Assembly: GCA_022425185.1 (NCBI GenBank)
Contig: JAKMFY010000020.1
Coordinates: 1-23,618 of the forward strand
Origin: Candidatus Poseidoniaceae archaeon
Lineage (GTDB): Archaea; Thermoplasmatota; Poseidoniia; Poseidoniales; Poseidoniaceae
Reading direction: 5' to 3'
Length of the DNA stretch: 23,618 nucleotides
Both the position numbers and the translations under genes were made by a program. The notes beneath the pieces are model-generated. The model saw nothing but the letters and a program-made list of their open reading frames with translations, was not told where the DNA came from and did not search any database. This document shows positions 7,469-15,721 of the stretch, in pieces. Each line of letters opens with the position of its first letter. Within the stretch, counting starts at the first letter, position 1.

Positions 7469-9829
7469 TCAGATGGACTGATGAAGTTGTCTGGAAAGAT
7501 TTCGAGCTCTGTTAGGACACCCAGACAAACGAAATCTGAGAATTGCCTCACGAATTGAGGGGACTTTTTGTTGCGGCTCTAAGAAAGAGCGTAACGCCCA
7601 CCATCGTGCAACCAGTCGATTTGCTGTTGCTGATTCTACAGATTCGATTAAAGCGATATCAACGATCGAATGAATGTGTTGAGCCCGAAACGGTTCTGTT
7701 TCAAGCAACGCTTCACACAGAAGGAGTTGAACTGATGCTTTGTAGAGTGGCTGTTTCAACTGTTCCGAGACGCGTTCAACTTCCTTAATGGTTAGAGCAA
7801 ATTCCATTGTATTTGGCTTAGATGCTGCTACAGACGCTTTCGCTGATAGGAATTGAACGAGAGTGTCATGCTCAGATGCAATTGAAATCAATTGATCTCG
7901 AAGGAAAGCAGCTCCTGAAAAATCACCTTTGTGAAGCGCTATTGAATGTTTCATAACAACAAGGGACGTGAGGACGATTTGCCGAACTGAAGGCTCCTCT
8001 GGAGGAATAATGTCTTGAATCATCCGTTCTAAAACAATCAATTGTTCAGATTTATTTTCATCGACGAGGTCATCGATTGCTCTAGAGATAACAGACAATT
8101 GGAGGCGTAATTTTTCATTCGGATCTTCGAGAACTTTGTATGCTTTTTCAAACGATTCTATCGTCCCTTTTTTCCCTTCAAAGTGAGCGATTTGAAGACG
8201 AAGATGATCAAGTCTCGAATCCTCTTTCACTTCCGAAATATACTCTTTGGCGATTTCGAGTTCTGCTCGATTCAGGGCGTGTTGGGTTGCGAGTCCAATC
8301 AATTCAATATTCTCTGGTTGTAAGAGAACCGCTTCATCGAGAAGAGTTGCGAAGGATCCTGAACGTTCGTGCATTAGTACGGTCGCTTGTTGAGACAACA
8401 ATGATCCAATGTCTTGTTCTCCACGTTGAATTCGATGATGAAACTCAGCGATGGCAGAAAAGGAATCACTGTTTTGGGACCAATGTTCAATCGATTCGAG
8501 ATGAAGTTTATCCAATTCATCATCAGTTAAGTTTGAACGGCAAACGTTACGCACGAGATGTTGCATTTCCATGGACAAATCATTCGGTATCCATCGCAAC
8601 AAAGCATGCTCATCGAGAAGAGATACGTCATCAGGATTTATCACTCGCTCTGCTGGAACAGGGAAAGGAAGCATGAGGAAAGGAGGTAGTGCGTCATGCA
8701 CATCATTGGACACTTCGCCAAGAACGACTTGTTCGACATAGTTTCGAACGTCATCACTCTGTTCAGGCAAAGGAGTAGAATCATCGTACATCAAGATAGC
8801 AAGAGGATGCCCGCCAAGGCGTTCAGCGATTTCTGTTCTCTTTTTATCGTCCATCTCTTCACCAAGCAATTGTATTGCTTGCTTTGTTTCCAATGGACCC
8901 AGTGAAAGCACTGGACCTTCTGTTGCGAATGGTTGAGGCTCTCTGCCAATGAGAATTGTTGGTATATTCATCTCCTTCAAGGAAGAAAACAATTGAGAAA
9001 AGGCATCTTTATGACGATCACTTACTGCTTGGATATCATCGATGATGAGTACTGTTTCTGGTTGATTGATGAAAAGAGAAACATAAGCCGATACATCGAG
9101 CATCGTCGAGGTCTCAAAACCAAAACGTTGCATAAGCATTGAAACGTCTGTGTAAGCATCAACTCCTGCCCAACGCACTGTCTTACCATCTTTAGCTAAA
9201 ATCTCTGCAAGAGAACGGGCAAGAGTTGATTTGCCAATTCCAGGTAATCCGCGAAGATGAATCTGTTCTCTTGCATCGAGATGTTTTAACAATCGTTGCG
9301 TTTCCTTTTCCCTTCCAATGAGAGAAGTAAATGTTGGCGCTTGTCCAAAAATTTGCGAAGATGCATCAGATCTGGAAGTAACCTTTTCATCACTGTTCTG
9401 AAGAACGAAATCTCGCCCCTCTTCAGTAATATGGACAACCTTTCTCTTTCGCCTCCCACCTCCTAAAACATGAGCTTGTCGCGTGAAAAGAAGTTCTTTC
9501 TCTTCGAGTGTCGACATGGGTTGGAAAAGGGCGGAACGAACGACTCCTATACCGTCGGCTATGCCTTCAAGAGAAAGAGAACGTGGCACGTCCCATGCAG
9601 ATTCGAGAGAGGCTGGATGCGTGTCCAACCATCGTAAAATCCGTAGCATAGAGGAGGATAACACGTTGATTCCTAGTGTATCGAAGCACGCCATACATTT
9701 GGATTTGTCCGCTTCGTGTTTGAGAAGAAGAAATGCGCGTTCTTTTGACCTATGAGTGCGAGCAATTTCCATGCCGGTCGATGCTGCATCCATTGATTTG
9801 CCGGCATCTCCCGGCGTATATCTCTTCAA
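7469..9829 (-). CDS. STAND/NB-ARC-like ATPase with N-terminal winged helix and helical repeat C-terminus
   Basis: Up to 786 residues. Residues about 46-145 look like a winged-helix domain, ending in a basic hairpin (GGGRRKRKVVHITEEGRDFV) like MarR-type wings. The ATPase follows: GREKE (172-176), Walker A GLPGIGKST (194-202), Walker B VLIIDD (260-265), sensor-like ILIGRE (292-297), and GGHPLAI (339-345). The last matches the GxPLA motif of NB-ARC/STAND proteins. The rest, about 400-786, is all helical and resembles degenerate TPRs. The likely role is a soluble ATP-dependent signal-sensing switch or transcription regulator; the input is unknown. The longest start (9829) lies 74 bases inside uvrC. 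Met20 (ATG at 9772, 767 residues) or Met46 (9694, 741 residues, the edge of the recognisable domain) are more likely. The stop abuts the second RAM gene. Confidence 0.82.
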   Translation of the reverse strand: MKRYTPGDAGKSMDAASTGMEIARTHRSKERAFLLLKHEADKSKCMACFDTLGINVLSSSMLRILRWLDTHPASLESAWDVPRSLSLEGIADGIGVVRSALFQPMSTLEEKELLFTRQAHVLGGGRRKRKVVHITEEGRDFVLQNSDEKVTSRSDASSQIFGQAPTFTSLIGREKETQRLLKHLDAREQIHLRGLPGIGKSTLARSLAEILAKDGKTVRWAGVDAYTDVSMLMQRFGFETSTMLDVSAYVSLFINQPETVLIIDDIQAVSDRHKDAFSQLFSSLKEMNIPTILIGREPQPFATEGPVLSLGPLETKQAIQLLGEEMDDKKRTEIAERLGGHPLAILMYDDSTPLPEQSDDVRNYVEQVVLGEVSNDVHDALPPFLMLPFPVPAERVINPDDVSLLDEHALLRWIPNDLSMEMQHLVRNVCRSNLTDDELDKLHLESIEHWSQNSDSFSAIAEFHHRIQRGEQDIGSLLSQQATVLMHERSGSFATLLDEAVLLQPENIELIGLATQHALNRAELEIAKEYISEVKEDSRLDHLRLQIAHFEGKKGTIESFEKAYKVLEDPNEKLRLQLSVISRAIDDLVDENKSEQLIVLERMIQDIIPPEEPSVRQIVLTSLVVMKHSIALHKGDFSGAAFLRDQLISIASEHDTLVQFLSAKASVAASKPNTMEFALTIKEVERVSEQLKQPLYKASVQLLLCEALLETEPFRAQHIHSIVDIALIESVESATANRLVARWWALRSFLEPQQKVPSIREAILRFRLSGCPNRARNLSRQLHQSI

Positions 9830-11498
9830 AACAAATGAAGGACGAGTACTCTATGTTGGCAAAGCAACTCGACTGAATGAACGAATACGTTCGTATTTTG
9901 CCACGAATCCGGATCGCCAAATGATTCCTGAGTTAGTATCACGTTCAGACGATGTCGAATGCATTGTTACAACAACACCTCAGGAAGCGCTCATCCTTGA
10001 ACGACAATTGATCCGAGAACATAAACCAAGATTCAATTCAATGTTGAAAGATGACAAATCGTATCCATACTTGGTACTAACAGCAGAAGAATTTCCTCGC
10101 ATTATGTACACTCGTCATCCACCAAAGAAAGCACATCGTTGGGGTCCTTTTCCAAATGCTGGTGCTGCAAAGCAAGTGATGCAATTACTACGACGCCACT
10201 TTGGAATTCGAGACTGTAAGGAACTCTTACCTCAAGGGTGTTTAGCAATGCACATTGGTCTATGTACAGGGCCATGCATCAATGCTGAAGGTTACAATGA
10301 ACAAGTCTCAATGGTTAAGAAAATTCTCAATGGAGAAGCGACTGAATTACTTGAGGAACTTGGAGAAAAGATGGACGAATGTTCGAGCAAGATGATGTTT
10401 GAAAGAGCTGCATATTATAGAGACCAGATACGTTCCATCCGCACAACAATCGGACAGCATGTCGTTTCAAGTAAGTTGTATCGAGACTGTGACGCAATTG
10501 GTTTTGCTGAACAAGGCGACCTTGCTGCATTGATTGTCCTTCATGCAGATGAAGGTGTCGTCAAGGGCCAAGAAGTCTGGCCTTACGTTCATCGAGGAGA
10601 TATTGGCGAAACCGTTAGTCACTTCATCAGTGAACACTATGTTAACAGAAGACCGCCTCGTTTGTTACTCACACCGACACCACTCCTTGATGGCTTACAA
10701 GAATGGTTAGATGAACGACGCGGTTCCGCTGTTGAAGTGCGAACGCCGGTCCGTGGTGATATGGTTACACTTCGAACGCTTGCAGATCAGAACGCTGAAA
10801 TTCAAGTTTCTCGATTGTCGAATAAATCCAGTGGTTCTCTGGAACAGAGGGCTGCAGATGAAGCGGCTTTGTTGCTCGGTTCTGAACAAATGAATCACGT
10901 TGTTTGCTTTGATATGGCTCAACTTCAGGGCGATGAACGAGTTGGTGCAAGTGTTGTCATGCGTCATGGCCGACCTGCAAAGAAAGAGTATCGAACATAC
11001 ATCGTAAAAGGGGATGCTATGGATGATTTACGTATGATGAAAGAAGTCATAGAACGATGGTTAAAGCGTCAAGAAGAATGGCCTGATTTGCTACTTCTTG
11101 ATGGAGGTCAGACACATCTGGATATCATCAGAAAATTGCTCAAAGAACATGGAGTTCAAGATCGATTTGAATTAGCAGCACTCGCAAAACGGGAAGAGAC
11201 ACTCTTCAGAGAAGACAAGGAACCCATTGTCCTGGATCGTAGAGGGAGAGTGTTTGTTCATGCCCGAGATGAAGCCCATCGGTTTGTCAACACATTCCAC
11301 CGAAAGAGAAGAAAGAAGTCTCGCTTAGGCGATCCTTTGGAAAATGTTCTTGGCCTCGGAGCAAAAAAACTACAGACATTGATCCGTCATTTCGGTGGAC
11401 GTCAAGGCATTAGCAATTCGAGTATTGAAGATCTCAAGACAGTACCTGGCATTGGCCCATCTCTTGCAGACCGAATTCACGAAGCATTGCATCGTTAA
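9756..11498 (+). CDS. uvrC: Excinuclease ABC subunit C
   Basis: 580 residues, slightly shorter than E. coli UvrC. It is the dual-incision nuclease of UvrABC nucleotide excision repair. The N-terminal GIY-YIG nuclease has PGVYLF (residues 19-24), LYVGKATRLNERIRSYF (32-48) and EALILERQLIREHKPRFN (77-94). C154, C162, C170 and C174 match the four-Cys cluster of UvrC. A UvrB-binding UVR region covers about 195-232. The C-terminal RNase H-like nuclease has CFDMAQLQGD (384-393) and LLLDGGQTHL (446-455) with conserved Asp386 and Asp449, then AHRFVNTFHRKRR. Two helix-hairpin-helix units end the protein (LGLGAKKLQTLIRHFGG, VPGIGPSLADRIHEAL). The ATG at 9771 (Met6, ahead of the GIY domain) is at least as likely as 9756. 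UvrC in an archaeon is generally taken as acquired from bacteria. Its stop overlaps the facing gene by 4 bases. Confidence 0.96.
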   Translation: MRAISMPVDAASIDLPASPGVYLFKTNEGRVLYVGKATRLNERIRSYFATNPDRQMIPELVSRSDDVECIVTTTPQEALILERQLIREHKPRFNSMLKDDKSYPYLVLTAEEFPRIMYTRHPPKKAHRWGPFPNAGAAKQVMQLLRRHFGIRDCKELLPQGCLAMHIGLCTGPCINAEGYNEQVSMVKKILNGEATELLEELGEKMDECSSKMMFERAAYYRDQIRSIRTTIGQHVVSSKLYRDCDAIGFAEQGDLAALIVLHADEGVVKGQEVWPYVHRGDIGETVSHFISEHYVNRRPPRLLLTPTPLLDGLQEWLDERRGSAVEVRTPVRGDMVTLRTLADQNAEIQVSRLSNKSSGSLEQRAADEAALLLGSEQMNHVVCFDMAQLQGDERVGASVVMRHGRPAKKEYRTYIVKGDAMDDLRMMKEVIERWLKRQEEWPDLLLLDGGQTHLDIIRKLLKEHGVQDRFELAALAKREETLFREDKEPIVLDRRGRVFVHARDEAHRFVNTFHRKRRKKSRLGDPLENVLGLGAKKLQTLIRHFGGRQGISNSSIEDLKTVPGIGPSLADRIHEALHR

Positions 11499-14400
11499 TC
11501 GAATTGGTCATTTTGCATCGCTTCAAAGGGATCGATTCCCTCTTCATATCCGCCAACTTGTCGATCAACTAAACCAGCCATCTGAGCAAAGTCTGATTCA
11601 GATAAGCCCATTTTCTGAGCCTTCAATAGTGAATTCTTTGATTCCCGTGCAGCTTTCTTCTTTCGCTTTTTCTTACGTCGCCTACGAATAAGGAGAATCA
11701 AAAGGATGACAACAACGGCAGGATATGCCCAGAATTGACCGAGAAGATACATCCATGTCACTTGTAATCGGATTGTAATCTCATCATCAAGATCCTCAGG
11801 TGGAATCGTGTATGTTATCACCTGACGACCATCTTCCATTGTGAGAACCATATTACCTTGTGTTGAGGTAGCTTCAATTGCTTTGATGCCCTTTGGCAGT
11901 GTGAAACTTACTGGTCCAGAAAGATCTAATTCTGTTTCTTCATGAACAGTGGTATCCCATGAACCAGTTTCGAAGACCAACGCCTCTCCATCTTCTGGTG
12001 GGAAGGTTATGCCATCAGCAGTAACGATACTGTTTGAAAACATCGAAGAGATGCTGTCCATCATCGAAACCATTGGAGAAAGGAATGGGGATTTGATTGA
12101 ATCTTCAGTGAGCAACGAGAATGTAAGGAGATCGAGATCACCTGAGAAAAGATCTCCCCACGGACTGGAAATAGCCAACGTGTATCTCACTTTTGGAATC
12201 TTAATCGAAACACTGAGTGGAATTTCATCGCTAACAGTTAGACCAGGTTCTCCAAGTCCAGCAAGACTGGTAATAATCTCAAAATCACCAATATCAACTT
12301 CGTTAAATGGTGAATCTTCAAATTCAGTGAGTTCCTTTGAGAGTATCTGTATTTCATTGGTTAATTTGACACCAACATCTGTACCAAAATCCATCAAGCC
12401 TTGTGATGTGAGATTGAATTGAATGAGTCTGTCCTCATCACAATCTGATATGTCTTCGTTATCGGGATCGAGACACTTTTCAATGACCTTTGGAGTATCT
12501 GTTCGACTCATAATATCGCCCATTAACCGAACCAAGTCACTTGGAATAACATCCATTCGTATGGTCGTATCATCATTAACATCATAGTAGCCTTGTGGTA
12601 AAGCAACTCGATGAACGACTGCACTTGCTTCAAGGCCAAACTCAACCGATACTGACTTTGTCCACTCGTTGATATCAAAGGTTCCAAAATCAATATCCAG
12701 CGTTGTTGAGACACATGTCTTCTGAGTTTGAACACAGATGACCGTTCCATCTTCGTTCTCTATCGGATGATTGTACGTGTATGGCGAAGGACCTGCAATT
12801 GATATCTCGTTACGGTTGTCACCCTCTAGAGAATGTTGGAGGATAATTCTATCCTCACCGTCTATGGTTTCAATCCAACTCGGTAAAATTAACTCCAAGG
12901 TAATCTCCGTTGGAGGGAGATCTGAAGGAATCATATTTTCAAGGAAATCAGTATTCAGAACGGTTTCGAGAGAAAGACCAGCATCCATCACACGACGTAA
13001 ATCATCTTCTGTAATGTTGTCAATCTGTTCTGAGAAGTCTGTTTCAGGGATATTATCCCGGATAATATCGAGTAAACCAAGATTGAATGTATTGCTTGTT
13101 GAACGAAGATAAATCGGATGATTATATCCCATTGCAGATGGACCTTGAATACAATATGAGATTGTTGAGGGAGGAGTCACTGTTTCTGAACAGCCAGTAG
13201 AATGGGTGTAATTCAGCCCTCCTGCTGCACCTTGTATCCCATCTGCTACAGAATCACTCACCCACGTTAATTGACTCATCTCAATATTTTGATTTCCAGG
13301 GATTGAATCTGAAAAGGCATCTCCGATTGAATCTACTGGAAATTGATCTGTGAAATCATCAAGTGGAGCAATTCCATTTTCATAAGCAAGACGGATTCCA
13401 TCAGAAGTAATCTGTGGAATTGTTGCCAGACTGGATAATTCGACAAGAGAGATCCCCCAGTTCGTCATCGTGGTTTCATCGAGATAATTTAATCCAGCGA
13501 CAAAGTCAATTTGGACAGCTTGTTCATCGAAAAGATCAACTGTTAGGTAAAGAGAAACCGCTTCATCATTAGGATCGAGTTCAACCACCTGAGTTGTGGA
13601 TGAATTTCGGTAAGCCATGGTAAGGCTCACTGTTTGATCGATACGAGGGTCACCTACTCCTGCATTGAGATTGTCGACCGTCCATTCGCCTGCAAAGTAG
13701 GCAGGAGGGCCCGGTCGAGCAGCCACAGAACCATTACTATCAACACCAATAATGGTTGCATAATCTGGCGGATTAATCGAGAAAGTTGAAGCATGGCCAG
13801 GCTCAGCGAAAACATCGAATTTTGTTGTAAGCTCAGAACCCATAATCAACAGACCTTGATATGCACGTTCTAAATCTAAATCTGTATTCTCGAGAAGATT
13901 GAACGTACTGGTAGACAAACTAATATCGGCTATTGTCGAGAAGCATAATGGAGGGTCGAAGACGTTGTTTTGACTTGCTCCTTCTCCACCATAAATCGAA
14001 TCTATTGAAGCATCTGTTGTACAAGGAATTGTCGTGCCTCCCTCTGTATAAGATGTATCGTATTGTGTATTAATGCCGTTTACAGTTCCGAATCCTGATG
14101 CAAGAAGATCTTGAATTGTGCTCTGGACTTCTCCAAGCATTCGATCCCCCACTGTCCCAGAGCCATCATCATAAGCAAAGTAACTACGAATCATGTCTGC
14201 AGGAATTCCATCATTTACATCCAAGCCATCGTTTGCAAGTGCTGATTGTATAAGCGGGTCGTCAAGTCCAACTTTACTTCTATCGAATTCTCGAATTGCC
14301 CAACTCAATGAGAGCGTGATTCTGGAGGTATCTTCCAAATCGAAGTCATATGTACCACGGATCCAATCTTGCTGATTTGGTGTTCCATCGTCGTTTGAAT

Positions 14401-14545
14401 CGTAGTCATCGCATTCGCTCATACCTGCACCATCACATGCAGCCATTCCATCAGCAGAGGCTAATGGAGCAATGATCGGTATTACGAAAAACAGTGTGAA
14501 ACATAGACAAAAAAAGCGAATTTTCCCATTACTCTCGGCGTCCAT
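11495..14545 (-). CDS. Exported, C-terminally membrane-anchored protein of unknown function
   Basis: 1016 residues, not recognised as a named family. It has a signal peptide (KIRFFCLCFTLFFVIPIIAP core, cleavage near residue 31). Next is a Cys/Asp-rich stretch (ACDGAGMSECDDYDSNDDG, around 35-53) that resembles a Ca-binding thrombospondin-type-3-like loop. A long, mostly beta exported region covers about 60-930. One transmembrane helix (about 934-953) is followed by a very basic block (RRRRKKKRKKK) and a cytoplasmic tail of about 60 residues. The tail, with NSLLKAQKMGLSESDFAQMAGL and GIDPFEAM, is helical and not low-complexity, so it may bind a cytosolic partner. Extracellular Cys residues are scattered in pairs. 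GGGGTT lies just before the ATG. Topology is secure; function is unknown. Confidence 0.85.
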   Translation of the reverse strand: MDAESNGKIRFFCLCFTLFFVIPIIAPLASADGMAACDGAGMSECDDYDSNDDGTPNQQDWIRGTYDFDLEDTSRITLSLSWAIREFDRSKVGLDDPLIQSALANDGLDVNDGIPADMIRSYFAYDDGSGTVGDRMLGEVQSTIQDLLASGFGTVNGINTQYDTSYTEGGTTIPCTTDASIDSIYGGEGASQNNVFDPPLCFSTIADISLSTSTFNLLENTDLDLERAYQGLLIMGSELTTKFDVFAEPGHASTFSINPPDYATIIGVDSNGSVAARPGPPAYFAGEWTVDNLNAGVGDPRIDQTVSLTMAYRNSSTTQVVELDPNDEAVSLYLTVDLFDEQAVQIDFVAGLNYLDETTMTNWGISLVELSSLATIPQITSDGIRLAYENGIAPLDDFTDQFPVDSIGDAFSDSIPGNQNIEMSQLTWVSDSVADGIQGAAGGLNYTHSTGCSETVTPPSTISYCIQGPSAMGYNHPIYLRSTSNTFNLGLLDIIRDNIPETDFSEQIDNITEDDLRRVMDAGLSLETVLNTDFLENMIPSDLPPTEITLELILPSWIETIDGEDRIILQHSLEGDNRNEISIAGPSPYTYNHPIENEDGTVICVQTQKTCVSTTLDIDFGTFDINEWTKSVSVEFGLEASAVVHRVALPQGYYDVNDDTTIRMDVIPSDLVRLMGDIMSRTDTPKVIEKCLDPDNEDISDCDEDRLIQFNLTSQGLMDFGTDVGVKLTNEIQILSKELTEFEDSPFNEVDIGDFEIITSLAGLGEPGLTVSDEIPLSVSIKIPKVRYTLAISSPWGDLFSGDLDLLTFSLLTEDSIKSPFLSPMVSMMDSISSMFSNSIVTADGITFPPEDGEALVFETGSWDTTVHEETELDLSGPVSFTLPKGIKAIEATSTQGNMVLTMEDGRQVITYTIPPEDLDDEITIRLQVTWMYLLGQFWAYPAVVVILLILLIRRRRKKKRKKKAARESKNSLLKAQKMGLSESDFAQMAGLVDRQVGGYEEGIDPFEAMQNDQFD

Positions 14546-14590
14546 GTTAACCCCACAATCCGAAGACCTTCAAAGGACTTCCCCATACGA

Positions 14591-15721
14591 GTGGTTAGTG
14601 ACGTGGCTATGGACGAACTTTCTGCAGTCATTGTTCCCATCCAATTTGGAGAGGTTATGTACGAAAATCTTCGTCGATTAAATGCCTTGAACAAACAGTA
14701 TTCACCTGTACGTATCAACGAAGAACTCGCACTTCCAATTCATTCTGAAATCACCTCTTTTCATTCAATGGAGATTCCTTACAGAATTGAACGAATGAAG
14801 TTTGAACATTCACCACCTTCATTGAATCCTCACCAGCAATTGAAGGAAGTAATTCAGGGACTGATTCCTCAAGGGATGGGACATGTTTTGGAGTTCATAC
14901 CTACAAAATGGGAACGCTTAGATGATCTTATTCTTTTTCCGAAAGAAGCGTTTACTCAACCTATTTGGGACGAGATAATTGAAGATAAGAACGACTTCTT
15001 TGAACAGATTGCAAATGTATTGCAAGGACAAAGAGTTGGACGTCAACAACCAATTGCAAACGACACAATTCGCTCATCTCAGATGGAATTATTGCTTGGC
15101 GATTCTGGTTGGGTCGAGGTAAAAGACAACGGATTGTTCTATGGATTTGATGCATGTAAAGTGATGTACTCTTCGGGAAATGTTACCGAACGACACAGAA
15201 TGGGCTCACTTGATGTTAAGGGTGAAATCGTAGTTGATGCCTTTGCAGGGATAGGATACTATTCCCTGCCTTTGCTTGTACATGGGAAAGCCGCCCATGT
15301 GCATGCTTGTGAGTTAAATCCGGAGAGTATCAAGGCGTTGAAATGGGCTGCTGAAAAGAATGGTGTTTCCCATTCGATTACAATCTATGAAGGAGATAAT
15401 CAGTCAACACTCCCTACATTACGAGGCATAGCAGATCGGGTCCTTTTGGGATTACTTCCAAGTTCTGAAGCAACGTGGAAGCCTGCTATTTCAGCACTCA
15501 AAGAGGAGGGTGGAACCCTCCATATTCACATGAATGTTGAAGAAGAACATATCGAACAATGGATGATAGATACAATTCAAACTTGCTTGGGTTTTTCAAA
15601 ACAAGATGGCCGTGACTGGTACTGTACCTATCAACATCTTGAGAAGGTAAAGTGGTACGCACCACGTGTACGTCACGTCGTACTCGATGTTTCATTCTCA
15701 TCAAGTAACTCTGCATCATAG
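14591..15721 (+). CDS. taw2: tRNA-Phe wybutosine synthesis aminocarboxypropyltransferase (Taw2/TYW2)
   Basis: 376 residues from GTG 14591; ATG 14609 (Met7, 370 residues) is more likely. Trm5/TYW2 family. Taw2 transfers the 3-amino-3-carboxypropyl group of SAM to the imG-14 tricyclic base at position 37 of tRNA-Phe. RVGRQQPIANDTIRSSQMELL (about 148-168), FYGFDACKVMYSSGNVTERHRMG, and the SAM-binding VVDAFAGIGYYSLP (214-227) are typical of the Trm5/TYW2 superfamily. The key sign is DRVLLGLLPSSEATW (282-296). TYW2 enzymes have LGLxPSSE here, whereas Trm5 methyltransferases have an NLP motif. ACELNPESIKALKWAAEKN (239-257) is the acidic-loop region that binds the SAM ribose. The last 49 bases overlap the end of the facing cyclophilin gene. 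Partners Taw1, Taw3 and Trm5 are not in the window. Confidence 0.9.
   Translation: MVSDVAMDELSAVIVPIQFGEVMYENLRRLNALNKQYSPVRINEELALPIHSEITSFHSMEIPYRIERMKFEHSPPSLNPHQQLKEVIQGLIPQGMGHVLEFIPTKWERLDDLILFPKEAFTQPIWDEIIEDKNDFFEQIANVLQGQRVGRQQPIANDTIRSSQMELLLGDSGWVEVKDNGLFYGFDACKVMYSSGNVTERHRMGSLDVKGEIVVDAFAGIGYYSLPLLVHGKAAHVHACELNPESIKALKWAAEKNGVSHSITIYEGDNQSTLPTLRGIADRVLLGLLPSSEATWKPAISALKEEGGTLHIHMNVEEEHIEQWMIDTIQTCLGFSKQDGRDWYCTYQHLEKVKWYAPRVRHVVLDVSFSSSNSAS

Noticed and set aside
8140..8676. 178-codon plus-strand frame inside the STAND ATPase gene
   Set aside because: Antisense shadow of a gene with Walker motifs; the translation shows no recognisable fold.
7469..9829. Antiviral defence system built on the STAND ATPase
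   Set aside because: No effector domain, nuclease partner or mobile-element context is present; the N-terminus is a winged helix, which suits regulation.
14591..15721. Trm5 (tRNA m1G37 methyltransferase)
   Set aside because: The catalytic loop reads LGLLPSSE, typical of TYW2/Taw2, and not the NLP motif of Trm5.
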